64,000 nt of DNA from Imbricaverruca yamaguchii (taxonomy: Eukaryota; Arthropoda; Thecostraca; Neoverrucidae). A program made the translations under genes and the position numbers. The notes under the pieces are model-generated. The model saw only the letters and a program-made list of their open reading frames with translations, searched no databases and had not been told where the DNA came from. Positions within the stretch are counted from its first letter, which is position 1. Each line of letters opens with the position of its first letter. The stretch covers positions 2,874,501 through 2,938,500 of the forward strand of contig JAOTOL010001625.1 in NCBI GenBank assembly GCA_034440575.1. Reading direction: 5' to 3'. Shown in pieces: positions 22,129-34,326 of this stretch.

Positions 22129-22591
22129 ACTATGCTGCAGTGACCACTGCGTGCGTCACTGCATCGTCTTAACTTGTTTTAACTGGATTCTTTCACGTCC
22201 ATCTTACTGTGGAACTGCCGGGGCCTGAGAACCCCTGTCTTTGATCTGGAACATTTTAAATCGGCACAATCCTGCAGCTATTTGTCTTCAAGAGACTAAG
22301 CTAGCACCGGAGGACACATTTAAATTTAAATGCTAGACTGTGTTCCGTAAATATGTACACTGCAGATATTTCGCATGGAGGCGTGCTACTTGCCGTGCAC
22401 CTCAGTATACCTGCACGTGGGATTGCCCTCCGAACACGTTTACAAGCAGTTTCAGCGCAGGTGACGCTTGATCACCATCGCATAAACTTGTGCTCCCTGT
22501 ACCTGCCTCCAGGAATATCGTTCCTTACCGCAGACCTGAAGCAGCTACTGACAGCTTCCGCCACCAGTACTCCTAGGAGACTGGTGGCCAC
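22129..22591 (+). mobile_element. Jockey/I-type LINE, start of ORF2 endonuclease
   Basis: Reading across frameshifts gives L-W-N-C-R-G-L-R-T, I-C-L-Q-E-T-K-L and G-G-V-L-L-A-V-H, the first motifs of an APE-type endonuclease. Y-L-P-P-G follows near 22515. The catalytic part that would follow is missing, because CR1-type sequence starts at 22592. Confidence 0.75.
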
Positions 22592-23553
22592 AGAACAATT
22601 TGATCAGGGAAATCAGGTTGATGTAGCATATCTTGACTTTAGTAAGGCCTTTGACAAGGTACCCCATTAACGGTTAATGATACAGCTTCAGTCCCATGGT
22701 ATTGCAGGTAGCATCCTAAAATGGATAGAGTTGTAGCTTTCAAATAGACAGCAAAGAGTGACGCTAAATTGTACAAAGTTGTCATGGCAAAAATGTTCTT
22801 AGTGGAGTCCCCCAGGGGTCAGTACTGGGGCCACTACTGTTCATTATATTTGTAAGTAACATTGAAAGTGGCCTAAGCAGTAAGGCTTTGAAATTTGCTG
22901 ATGATTTGAAGGTCTTTAGGGCAATAACAGGTCACACTGAGCATGTCTCACTGCAGAAAGACTTGTGAAGTTGTCCGAAGAACGGCAAATTAATTTTTAT
23001 TTCGGTAGGTGCAAAATCATGCATCTAGGTCGGCAGCATATGAAGGCTCCATACTTGATGGGTGGCCAAGTGCTATCAGTGACTCAACAGGAGAATGATT
23101 TAGGTGTTATTCTAAACACAAAATTTGGGGCATCAGAACAGACCAAGGAAGCCAGGAAGAAGGCACTGAGAATGCTTGGGGCAATAAATAGGAATGTATC
23201 ATACAAAAGTGAGGAAGTCACCAGGAAGCTTTACTCTGCATATGTACTCATTTACTCTACATCTCTCACATTTGGAATACTGCATCCAAGCTTGGCCTCC
23301 TGGCTATGAAAAATATTGTTGGCTTTTAGAGAGAATACAAAAGAGGGCTTACGAAGGAGGGCTACAAAAACGGTTAATGGTATAAACAAACATATGAGCA
23401 AACATATCTTTCATCATAATAATATGATGAAAGATTGAAGAAATTGAATATGTTTTCACTTAGATATAGAAGGCTGAGAGGAGATCTCATCGAGGTCTTT
23501 AAATTTGTCCATGGTCTGGATAAGGGATATCGTGGGGAAATGTTTGAATTTAA
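22592..23553 (+). mobile_element. CR1-like LINE, copy B, part 1
   Basis: Near-identical to copy A in reverse: Y-L-D-F-S-K-A-F-D-K-V-P-H at 22620-22670, then the G-V-P-Q-G-S-V-L-G-P region and F-A-D-D near 22900, then the C-terminal domain to 23549. It has stops and a small duplication around 23240. It is interrupted at 23550 by a TTAA element and resumes at 24890. Confidence 0.9.
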
Positions 23554-24889
23554 CACGCGCCCTGGAGGGGGTGGGGGGAATCCGCCCACCCCTCCGGTTT
23601 TTCGTAGATAACTCCAAATCTTACCGGCAAATTTACACCATTGTTTGTGTACCCGCTTATAAATGACTGGCGCGTTGTTTAAAGCAAGAAAAATGAAAAA
23701 ATAGGCCGAAATGCTTTCGAGTTAGTGGTCGCTAAAGTCAAAACATTTTCTCAGCGTCAGACCACAAATATCGGCGCTGATGCACTCCCCGTATATTGGC
23801 AAAAATGAAGAGTTCTTGGCAAAGCTAGCGACTTGTTTGATGCACATTGTTATGCTACATTGTTTCAAAGTCATGTCAGGTCATTGAGGTCAAATCAGGT
23901 CAAGTTCATGACAGGTTAACACACGTCCTGGAGGGGATGGCGAAATCCGCACACCGATCAGATTTTTCCTACATAACTCAATATTGTACCGGCGATATAC
24001 GCCATTTTGGCGTACCTGCTTAGACATGACCGGCGCATTGTTTAAAGCAAGAAAAATGAAAATCGGTCGAAAAGTTTTCATGTTAGCAGCCGTTAAAGTA
24101 AAAACAATTCGCAGCGTCAGACCACAAAAATCGGCGTTGATGCGCTTCCCGTATATTGGCGAAAGGGAGGTGTTCTTGACAACACTAGCGACTTGTGTGA
24201 TGCATACTGTTATGCTATATAATTTAAGTCATGTTAGGTTGCCGAGCTCAGGTCAGGTCAAGTTCATGATAGGCTAATGGAACCAAACTTGGTCAACTGG
24301 AATGTTGTCATAATTGCAAATGACTGGCATGCGATTGATGTCACTTTGGATGTTACTCTCTATACATCCTGAAATCTACTGTATGTCATTGCGTGCCTAA
24401 GCGTTTCCATACTTTATTCATGTATTTCACTCCTTTGTGAAGCCGATTGTGCCGAGCCGCCCAACGGAGCAGTCGGGTGGATAGCCCGGTTCCGGTAACT
24501 GGAGTAGGTAATGACCTGATGAAGTGCTCCTATATAGGTGATCTGAGGTCAAATGGCGGATCTGGCATCTGTATTGCATCGTTAGTAATGTCCAAAACAC
24601 CACTAATGGCAATTTTTGGAGCATTTAAAACACAATCAGCGCGATCTATAACAATGACAAGTGAAACCACGCAAAACCAGACAATTTTGCTATTTTGACC
24701 TCATTTGATCTTGAAGATATTGACCTAAGTTCATAAAATGTGTACACAATAGAGTTCACTATCGTGCCCATCCACTTTGCTAATTTCGTTGCCCTGGCCT
24801 TAATAGGAGCCGAGATCTTAGGAGGGGGGGGGGGAATCCGCCCCCTCCAATGCGCGTAATTTTCAGAGGCCCTCCAGGGCGCGTGTTAA
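23550..24889 (-). mobile_element. piggyBac-like TTAA element C, copy 2, with verified TTAA duplication
   Basis: A 1,332-bp element (23554-24885) is bounded by TTAA on both sides (23550-23553, 24886-24889). It begins CACGCGCCCTGGAGG and ends CCTCCAGGGCGCGTG, and is in the opposite orientation to copy 1. The host CR1 LINE gives an empty site: copy A reads GTTTGAATTGAACAGAAATG where this copy reads GTTTGAAT-TTAA[element]TTAA-CAGAAATG. This is direct evidence for precise TTAA insertion as in piggyBac. Confidence 0.93.
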
Positions 24890-25195
24890 CAGAAATGATG
24901 CAATTGGAGGTCATCAATTCAAAATTACTGTTAGCCACAGCAGGACAAGATTAAGACAGTCTTTCTTCACCAGCAGGGTAGTAGAACCATGGAACCAGCT
25001 GCCAGAAACCATTGTCAGTAGCAGCACAGTGAACATCTTTAAAACAGCATAGAGAATCATTATAAGAATAAAGGGCTAGCTTTTCAGTATTCCAGGGAGG
25101 GCTGATCGACGGATTTGGTGGGCAACTGGTTGAGTGTTCAGAGTGCAACGAAGAAGTGGCTCATAGTTGCACCAATCTTTGATGTCTTGATGTCT
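24890..25195 (+). mobile_element. CR1-like LINE, copy B, part 2 (3' end)
   Basis: Continues copy B after the TTAA insertion (C-terminal codons, W-N-Q-L-P-E-T-I-V). It ends in TTTGATGTCTTGATGTCTTGATGT, short repeats in the style of L2/CR1 3' tails, which merge into a (TGTA)n microsatellite. Confidence 0.85.
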
Positions 25196-25252
25196 TGATG
25201 TATGTACGTATGTATGTATGTATGTATGTATGTATGCATGTATGTATGTATG

Positions 25253-25314
<62 letters not shown>
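25196..25314. repeat. (TGTA)n-(TA)n microsatellite
   Basis: About 60 bp of TGTA repeats followed by about 57 bp of TA repeats, grown from the LINE 3' tail. Confidence 0.95.
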
Positions 25315-25317
<3 letters not shown>

Positions 25318-25419
25318 CACCACCATTAAAAAAAAGTCCGTGGCTACGGGGGCAGCCGCCGTTGCTGAGGTGATGGCGGCTGATCTTCCTAGTCCTCGGA
25401 AGCATTTATAACTCAAGGA

Positions 25420-26560
25420 CTGTCTCTGGGGCTGGCCCTCAATGTTCCTCATGCCAGTTCATAAAGACTCTCTTACTTCTCAGTTCGCCAAGATCTCAAG
25501 TGCCAATCTCAAAGCTCAGGAATGCCCCAGTTCGGTACAGTCCTCTCTGGCTTTTAGGGGACCTATTCATCCGTCAGGAGGCCTTTCCAATTTCCAATGG
25601 CCATTCCCAGTCCTCGATAAACCTGTCTAACTTTCAGGGGAATCCTGCAACTCCGAAAGAGGCCTAGCAATTTGTAACAAACATCACAAGCTCCCGGAAA
25701 CTCCTTAGCCCTCAGGTGGCTCTGTTCATCCATGCGTTCTTTCCGAGCCCCAGTAGCATCGCAGTCCGTTCCGCTCAAGCTTTCGGGGGCACTCCCGAGT
25801 CCTTGACCGCCTTTCTGACTATCAAGGACATTCTAATTCTGAAACAGGTTCTCTGTATTTCTCACAACCATCGCTAGCCCTTAGACTTCTTTTAAACGCA
25901 AGGGGACCTTGCTCTTCTCATAGGGACCCCTTCCAAGCCGCTTGGGTGCCCAAATCCAGTCCTTTCTCGCTCAGTCACAATTTTCAATCGTCAGGGTCCT
26001 CTCCAGCTATTAGGGGTGCGTCACAGTCCATGGGCAATCTTTCTAGCTTCATGGGCTTACTAGCTCTGACGCGGGCCCTCAGTATCCCTCACGACCTTCG
26101 TTTGCCTTAGGGTCTCTGCTTAGCCCTCAATGGCCCTCGCAAGCTGCTACGGGGCTATTGTGGTTTCAAGAACGTTCTAGCTCTGAGGATGCCTCCCGGT
26201 ATTCCTCACAGCAATCGCCAGCCAACATGGATTTTAAAAATATTGGAGAACCTTGTTCATCCGATAGGGGCCGCTCTCAACCTCAGGAGAATCCCCGTCT
26301 ACTTCTCTCTGACTTTCAGAAGGAAGTAGACCGTGACCTCGAGGCCCTCTCCTGCTTTTGGGGGACCCATCACGGTCCTCAATAGCCCTGTCTTTCTCTC
26401 AGCTCGGCTCTGATATGGGCCCTCATTAGTCCTTTTCAACTCTTGTGGGTCCTGCTCACCCCTCAGGAGTCATTACAAACACCATGACATCCCAGCCCTT
26501 TCTAGCCGCCCCAATCTATTCCTCAGCTGCTCGAGGTCGATTCCAGCTGAGACTGCTCTT
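25420..26560. repeat. Degenerate short-period repeat region
   Basis: Phrases of the type CCCTCAGGGG, TTTCAGGGGA, AGCCCTCA and AGTCCTC recur every few tens of bases for over 1 kb (for example 25545, 25575, 25635, 25710, 25930, 26075, 26125, 26280). No single period can be fixed by eye. Open frames are short. It may be a very old minisatellite. Confidence 0.45.
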
Positions 26561-26564
26561 TGGA

Positions 26565-26890
26565 GCTGGCGCCTAGTGACCATGCCATCATGCCACCATG
26601 CCACCGTTTGGCAGGTATTCTATGTGGCGCCTAGTTTGGCTCTCGTGTCGCGCCGTGTTCCGTGCCACGGACGGCCCAGACTTGGCGCGCTGCGCCACGT
26701 CTGGCGCGCCGCCACGCCGCTGAGTCGCCCGGCATCCTCTGCCGCGTTTTTGCCGGCGCCGGTCGTGGCCGCCTTGCCTCGATTGGCCGCGTTTTTTGGC
26801 CGTGCCGTCGCACAGTGGGGTGATGGTTTGGCTCCGCTTGGTCGAAGGCCAAAAGGATGGATTGTCATGTCGCGTTGGAGGTGGTTATTA
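26565..26890. other. GC-rich block open on both strands
   Basis: 109 codons are open on + and 82 on -, but with repeated GGCCGC/GGCGCG composition and no domain. Probably not coding. Confidence 0.4.
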
Positions 26891-28150
26891 TTCCAGCTCA
26901 GTTGAGAAACAAAAATGTTCGGCGTGACTTTCCGTGCATGGGCTTCGGTTTAGCCGCATTGCTTTGCTTGCTGTTCCTTTCTTTTTCGTCGTAGTTGTCG
27001 GATTGTGCGATATGATCGTGTGCGTTCTGTAATCTAAGTAAAAGCGGTGCACAACAGAACCACACTCGTCACATCGTCACAGTATGGGATGGGATGCGAA
27101 GGAGCTTCGGATTAGCGTAAAGTCGCACATGATAAGTGTCGTACAATCGAATTCCAACGGTATATCGCTATCACTCATTTCGAGAAGGTGGGGCCGGGAA
27201 AAGTGAAGTTGTCGTCGCGCCATGAATAACAAAAGGAAATAGCAATGATGCAATAATAGATCTAGATATATTGCACGATTAAATTTTTATTTTCAAATGT
27301 GTTCTGCGGCCATGAGGTGTGACCATAAACATGGAAAGCAAACATAGAAGCCAATGTGTGACATGGACAATTCGGTGACTACTTGTTGACACTTCTCTAG
27401 TTGTTGCATAGCAATGCGCGTCCACTCGGCCGTTCCGCCATCTTAGCCTCCGGACGATTCAACCATGAGACACTATGCTGTATGCATAATTGGAAAGACA
27501 TTGTTTGGAGGTGTGGTCGCTTTGTGATACTGTTCCGCGTGTGGCCGCCGCGCCAGCGATGAGCGACCGGGCAGCGAAGACGCCACCGATGTATCGGCGT
27601 CGACGGCAGCGCCACTGGTGTACTGCTGAATGTGTCTGTATACATCTGAATGTACGAGTAAATTCGCATGCTGCAACGGCCAGTTACAAGCCGGTGGAAT
27701 GCGCATATGCGTGACTGTGGATCTCGGTAACGGTGTGCGCGCCTTCAACGCAGGTGGTGCTGCCGGTGGGTCCAAGGTTGGAAAACGGCCTTGTCCTTGA
27801 TTATTTCCATCCATAACATTACCCTCTTCAGGAAGCTGTCCTTTCGTGTTCTTGGCGAACGATTCAGTCATGTTGTTTGAAATTACGGCAGACTTCAATA
27901 GAACGGTCAGAAACTCAACCAAAAGTACAAAAATTATCCTGTTATGGCAGGAACATTTAAAATCTTCATCTGCGAATTTGATAGCCTCACATTTTGCTCT
28001 AGAAATAAAAGACTTCAAAACAAATTCAACCCTGGTCCCGTCAGACCGCGTACCCGGCCGGTGGTGGTTGCCGTGCGACCACCATGTGAGCGCGCCCCCA
28101 CCCCCACCCCCCTCTGGGCTGGTGATCCGGCAGCTAGCGTGCTCGCCATT
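26891..28150. other. Unannotated spacer
   Basis: A 181-codon minus-strand frame (27473-28018) contains one hydrophobic stretch near its start but no recognisable family, initiation context or intron signal. I do not call it a gene. Confidence 0.35.
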
Positions 28151-28180
28151 CGAGTCTGGGCCAGTCCGTGCCCAGACTCG
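28151..28180. repeat. Perfect hairpin beside the CT microsatellite
   Basis: CGAGTCTGGG (28151-28160) and CCCAGACTCG (28171-28180) form a perfect 10-bp stem with a 10-nt loop, six bases before the CT tract. Confidence 0.85.
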
Positions 28181-28184
28181 ATCG

Positions 28185-28739
<555 letters not shown>

Positions 28740-28981
28740 GTTCGCTCTTTCGTAACATGCGCGCCGCCGATATTTTCGAGTTGTGTCGAAATCCGAAACT
28801 ATGTCCCCGGTCGCTTCGCTGCGGCAGGTTTGTTGCTCTCTTTAACACCAGCAAAGTGAACACGAGTTGCTGGGCTGACCGGCGGGTTAGGGCCGCCTGC
28901 GCTGAGTGCGGTGACGGTATCCTGGGCTGGCAGCACGGGCAGCTACGGCTCGGCGTCCCGGGCCATGGCCACGGCCGCAGC

Positions 28982-29360
28982 CACCGCACAAAAAGTCGGC
29001 TTTGTTTTAGGACGCACTGGCGACCAGGCTGTTTTTGGCGGCCGCGCAAAAACTTCGTAATCCGCCCTCCCCCTCCCCGGTCCGTGACCGGCTTTGTGGG
29101 GCCGTATCGATTTTGAGGTAAAAACTTGAGCGGTCCTCATGTGGCTTTGTGAGTCGGGACAGCTTCGTCAGCTGGCGAACAAATGCGGATTTCCCGCGCG
29201 TGCATCTCGTGCGCACTGCATGGTAGGCTGTATTTTCACAACAATGGTGGCATGCTCCAGAGGATTTAGAAAGCGATCAGGTGTCTGAAAATATTAGTAG
29301 CTGTAGTTTTTGTTGGTAATAATTCTGATCGGTCTTTGTGTATGCGTTGCGGATTAAATT
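28982..29360 (+). repeat. ~375-bp interspersed repeat D, copy 1
   Basis: GCACAAAAAGTCGGCTTTG... to ...TTGCGGATTAAATTTT matches 30818-31188 almost base for base, with short indels in a C-rich run. It is not coding and its class is unknown. Confidence 0.85.
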
Positions 29361-29535
29361 TTCCAACACTCGATATGCAATATCTAGCTTCCTGTGCTTT
29401 TTTGGCAAATGTGTGTGACTCAACTGTAGTGCATGATGTGCAGTGTGGTGTAGTGTAGTGTAGCAATGCTGAGCGTGCATTTATGTCCAAAACAATATCC
29501 TAGTTTTGGACAGGCTCGGGTGTCGAGTGTGCTCA

Positions 29536-30233
29536 TCCTGGGACAGGGTTAAAATAATGGTTTTTCGTTAGGTGTGAGATGTCGAAACGAGCACAGTAGG
29601 ATGTGGACATTTGCCATGGAGTTGGTGTGATCTAAAATGATTTTGATGTCTTTCCGACTCAAATTTGAGCCAATGATGTAAGTACTTACGACTACATCTA
29701 TCTTTTGTGTTGAGATTCATAATTTAAGAAGAGCTATACTAGGAATGGGGGGAATAATAGGAATGCTATACACTGGTATTGTGTGCCATGTCGCATTATA
29801 GGTAATCTCTTCACCAGAAATTGCATTGCAAAATGTTCGCGTATCACCATTCCCTATCGAGAGCATGCACATGCTACCTATAAACGAGATACTGTTAGAA
29901 AGGAGACACAAAGACTTCATAAGCACGCACCAAGGAGGAGGATGTCGATACGTCTTGGAGAAGGATGTCGATCAAGTGTTGAAAAAGTGGTATATTCCAT
30001 CATGTTACACGGGGCATGTTGTGTCGGTAGCTCAGTGGTTAAGATGGGCGTCTAGTTGGCCAGAGGTACTGGGTTCGATTCCCCCTATGCCCGCCCTTCC
30101 TGCCAGGGTGAGAGGCAGGCGACGCCATATGGCCTCAGCTGCCAAGTGCGTCGTAAAGCCACAATACAATCCAATACAATCCAATCCAATCCAATCCACC
30201 CAATTTCACGAATAGTTTGTCACTGTTCTGGGA
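29536..30233 (+). mobile_element. hAT-type MITE, copy 3, carrying a nested SINE
   Basis: The element starts CAGGGTTAAAATAATGG at 29544 and ends AATAGTTTGTCACTG at 30225. The 8-bp flanks are TCCTGGGA and TTCTGGGA (7 of 8). A SINE interrupts it between about 30010 and 30197, shortly before the right end. Confidence 0.92.
30010..30197 (+). mobile_element. tRNA-derived SINE, family 1, copy 1
   Basis: Box A-like GGTAGCTCAGTGGTTAAG and box B GGGTTCGATTCCCC define the tRNA-related head. The body has CTTCCTGCCAGGGTGAGAGG and the 3' hairpin GGCGACGCCATATGGCC...GCGTCG. It ends in a (CAATC)n tail, where the host MITE resumes. Confidence 0.92.
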
Positions 30234-30817
30234 CAAGTTGCAGCTTCAATGGCACTCCGTTTTCAGTCAAAGGGTGGTTGATCAATGGCATGGATTGCCT
30301 GATGATCTGGCAGTTCATCATGAAATGTGCTTAAATACAGCGTGCGAAATTCTCTAGATCCAATAATCTGATATTCGAATTATAAGTTCTCCAGAAAGAA
30401 GATGCGAATATGAGTGAATGTGATTGGATTGGTGCTAGTAAGTGTCTTCCTTCATGGGGAATTCTGCTAACAGTAGGTTTACTTGGCGGCACTAGCGAGT
30501 TTTCCAGTATTCCAAAGATTTCAAGTGGAGCTTCGCATGACTGCTATTTCTAGGTGGTACTTTTACAGACGTCCCCATAATCATTATGTTGAATTCATAA
30601 GAGCTAGTTACTTTACGGGCGTTAATTTTCAATAATTATTGAGGGTGGGACACAATGCGTGAAGACAATAGGTGGGCCAAATGGATTAGGTGGCACATTC
30701 CAAAATGCCCATTGTTAAAAGTTGAAATTATTGGAAGGTAGCAACGTCAACATTTGATGGCACTTGCCCCCTCAATGGAGTAGATAGTGTCTAGAACTCG
30801 GACATAGGATTGATTTA
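30234..30817. other. No recognisable feature
   Basis: Spacer between the MITE and the second copy of repeat D. Confidence 0.4.
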
Positions 30818-31188
30818 CGACGCACAAAAGTCGGCTTTGTTTTGAGACGCACTGGCGACCAGGCTGTTTTTGGCGGCCGCGCAAAAACGGCGTAATCCCT
30901 CCCCTCGGTCCGTGGCCGGCATTGTGGGGCGTATCGATTTTGAGGTAAAAACTTGAGCGGTCCTCATGTGGCTTTGTGAGTCGGGACAGCTTCGTCAGCT
31001 GGCGAACAAATGCGGATTTCCCGCGCGTGCGTCTCGTGCGCACTGCATGGTAGGCTGTATTTTCACAACAATGGTGGCGTGCTCCAGAGGATTTGGAAAG
31101 CGATCAGGTGTCTGAAAATATTAGTAGCCGTAGTTTTTGTTGGTAAGATGATCTTGATTGGCATTTGCATATACGTTGCTGATTAAGT
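30818..31188 (+). repeat. ~375-bp interspersed repeat D, copy 2
   Basis: Direct repeat of 28982-29360, 1.8 kb away and in the same orientation. Confidence 0.85.
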
Positions 31189-31195
31189 TTTTTGT

Positions 31196-31512
31196 CCGTC
31201 CCTATGACTCAGCTGGTTACAGCGCCGGGCTGCATTGGCCTCCCTATCTTGCCAAGACTGGGTTCGAGTGGCGTCACCCGCCCGCATTGCCACCCACTGG
31301 GAGGGTTACGACCGACAACTGGCCTCATACAGCCTGGACTTGGCACCCGGGCGGCCATGTCGGTGCATTGACGGTATTTAAAGCTCCCGGTCAAAATCCT
31401 GCCGTTGAGTTGGAATTCACAGATTGAGGGGTATTGATCCACTGGGTCAGCGTTCACGCAACAAGCTCTGCTTAGCATAGGACCCTGCTCCATAAGCCAT
31501 CCCAGCAAGAAT
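31196..31512 (+). mobile_element. tRNA-derived SINE, family 3, copy 1 (~310 bp)
   Basis: The tRNA-like head has GACTCAGCTGGTTACAGCG and GGGTTCGAGTGG. The body includes GCGGCCATGTCGGTGCATTG and TTCACGCAACAAGCTCTGCT, shared with 52600-52918. The 3' hairpin of families 1 and 2 is absent. Confidence 0.85.
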
Positions 31513-32344
31513 TCTGACTACGCTTCGTTTGAAAAAGAGTAAGAGATCAGACTTTGGCTTCGGCTTAATTTGTTTCAGTGATCTGTCAAAATTTTGTCTT
31601 ACTCCGAACAGTGGAATGCTGACTGTAATTACTCTGTTGATGCAGTTGTGGTGTGATAATGTAAATCCACGGGTGATGTGGAATGTGATACTGTAGTCAA
31701 AAATATGCCCGCAGTTCTCTTGTTAATGGTGTGGGTGATGTGCTATGACCTTTAAAGACACAATAGATCAGTGCAACTATGAGCGACAAGGGTCCATAAA
31801 TCCTTTGTATCATTTGCGTCCTTATTACTTTGCTTGTATTTTCCATCATTATGGTGCTTCGACCAATTAATGATTGTGAGCATATAGGGTATGTATGCTA
31901 CGAGGCATACACACATGCGGTGGTATTGCTCAGTATAGATAGGTATGTACGTGAACTTGGCAAAGGCCTGTACACATTGAATGGACGGCTAATATGTTTT
32001 TGTATTCTGTAGGCAGGTCGCACTTAAGGTTCGAAAATACCCGATCAGTTTAACATCTGAGTTTTCCAAATGTTTTGGTTGTCCAAATTATTATAATGCC
32101 AGTCAGTGTTGTTTTTTGTTTGTTTGTTCAAGGAATTGCAATGCGCCCTGAATCCCACATAACTAACGAAAGACTGCAATGTCAATCAATACAATTTGAA
32201 CTGAGTTTCTTTCGTATCAGCTTAAATATGACTTCCTTGCCAAAAAACGTAAGTTGGTGTTAAGTTAATTCATGAACAGCGTTTGGACATCAATTTCAAG
32301 TCGGTATCTGGATTATAACATCCATATATTATATAAAACATATA
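31513..32344. other. No recognisable feature
   Basis: AT-rich spacer. A phrase CAGTGCAACTATGAGCGACAAGGG at 31770-31793 resembles the CR1 LINE 3' end, so a short LINE remnant may lie here. Confidence 0.4.
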
Positions 32345-32460
32345 AACATGTATGCGGAGCCGGAGCCGGAGCCGGAGCTGCCGGGACATTTTACTCGGAG
32401 CCGGAGTCGGAGCCGGAACAGTGAAAAGCAGGGCGGCTCCGACTCCGAAAGAGGTGTACA
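32345..32460. repeat. (GGAGCC)n hexanucleotide cluster, copy 1
   Basis: GGAGCC units with ACATTTTACTCGGAGCC in the middle; the same arrangement recurs at 35165-35335. Probably part of a small repeat element rather than a simple repeat. Confidence 0.7.
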
Positions 32461-32980
32461 TTAAACAAAATTAGCAAACGTGAAATGAACACATTGTACC
32501 TAGTATGGTATCGTATGGCATGAAAACGCATTTTTAAAAGCAAAAATGTTCCAATACGAGTAACATGCAGAAATATCATCAAATAATGGTAGAATAACCA
32601 ATAACCATATTCTAGCCTCAGTAATCAATGCAATAGATCCATGTTTAGTTTCGTCAAGTTCATTGTTTCCATCATCAACGGGTTGTTGTACCTTATTAGA
32701 GATGAGGTCAAACATTACAATTTACAACAATGGTGTTCCTTTGACCGTTCACGGGATGGGGAGTGTTGTTGATTCGAGTCTCCCCTCTTCTGATTGCCCC
32801 AATACGGCACGAAGCGAGCGTCAGTTTACGAGGGCATAACACCGAAAAGTGATTTGGGCGGGGCGGGTGTTTATTTAAAGATAGATACAGGGTTTATATG
32901 ATAAAATTGCATATAATTGTCTGAAGTTTGTGCCTCTGAGTGGTCGCGACTAACTTTTTTAACATCCCCCTAGCTCTTAC
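32461..32980. other. No recognisable feature
   Basis: AT-rich spacer without repeat match. Confidence 0.4.
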
Positions 32981-34326
32981 GTAACACGCGCCTTAGAGGG
33001 GGGGGGGGCGAAATCCGCCCACCCCTTCGGCTTTTCGTAGATAACTCCAGATTTACCGGCCGATATACGCTATTGTTTGTGTACCTGCTAATAAATGTCC
33101 GGCGCGTTGTTTAAAGTAAGAAAAATGAAAATCGTCCGACAATTTTTCGAATTAGGGGTCGCTAAAGTCCAAAAAAATCCTCCGCGTCAGACCACAAATA
33201 TCGGCGGTGATGCGCTTCCCGTATATTAGCAAAAAGGAAGTGTTCTTGGCAAAACCAGCGACTTGTTTGATGTGCATTGTCATGCTACATTGTTTCAAAG
33301 CCATGTCAAGTCACCGAGGTCAAGTCCGGTCAAGTTCATGACAGGTTACCACACGCCCTGGAGGGGATGGCGAAATGCGCCAACCCCCAAATTTTTCGTA
33401 CATAACTCCAAATTGTACCGGCCGATATACGCCACATTTTTGTGTACCTGCTTAGAAATGACCGGCACATTGCTTAAAGCAAAACAAATGAAAACAAATC
33501 GGCCGAAATGTTTTCAAGTTGGGGGCAGTTAAAGTAAAAACAATTCGCAGCGCCAGACCACAAAAATCGGCGCTGATGCGCTTCACGTATATTGGCAAAA
33601 GGGAAGTGTTCTTGACAACACGAGCGACTTTTGTGATGCATATTGTTATGCTATATAATTTAAAAGTCATGTTAGGTCGCCAAGGTCAAGTCAGGTCAAG
33701 TTCATGACAGGCTAATGGAATCAAACTTGGCCAACTGGAATGTGTCGCAAATGCAAATGACTGTCATGCGATTGATGCCACTTTACATGTTACTTTACAC
33801 ATCCCAAAATCTACTGTTTGTCATTGTGTGCCTAAGCGTTTTCATACTTTATTCATGTATTTCACTCCTTTCTTTGCGAAGCCAATTGTGCCGAACCGCC
33901 CAACGGAGCAGTCAGGTGGGCAGCCCGGTTCCGGTAACTGGAGCAGGTAATGACCTGCTAAAATGCTCCTACATAGGTAACCTGAGGTCAAATGTCGGAT
34001 CTGGCATCCGTATTGCATCATTAGTAATGTCCAAAACATCATTAATGCCAATTTTGGAGCATTTAAACACAATCACAGGGATCCATAACAATGACAAGCC
34101 AAGCCACGCAAAACCAGAAATGTTTGATATTTTGGCCTCATTTGGCCTTGAAGATATTGACCTAAGGTCAAGAGTTTTGCACACAATAGAGTTCTCTATC
34201 GTGCCCATCCACCCTGCGAATTTCGTTGATCTAGCCTTCGTAGGAGCTGAGAACTTAGGGGGGCGGAATCCTCCCCACCCCCTCCAGTGCGCGTTATTTT
34301 CGGAGGCCCTCCAGAGCGCGTGATAA
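32981..34326 (-). mobile_element. piggyBac-like TTAA element C, copy 3
   Basis: Starts CACGCGCCTTAGAGGG at 32985 after GTAA and ends CCAGAGCGCGTG at 34322, followed by ATAA. Same orientation and internal dimer as copy 2 (subunits ending near 33350 and 33710). The right target site is also the left target site of the next element. Confidence 0.85.

Noticed and set aside
27473..28018. 181-codon minus-strand gene with a hydrophobic segment
   Set aside because: No family recognised; mixed-composition spacer DNA, no conservation evidence available.
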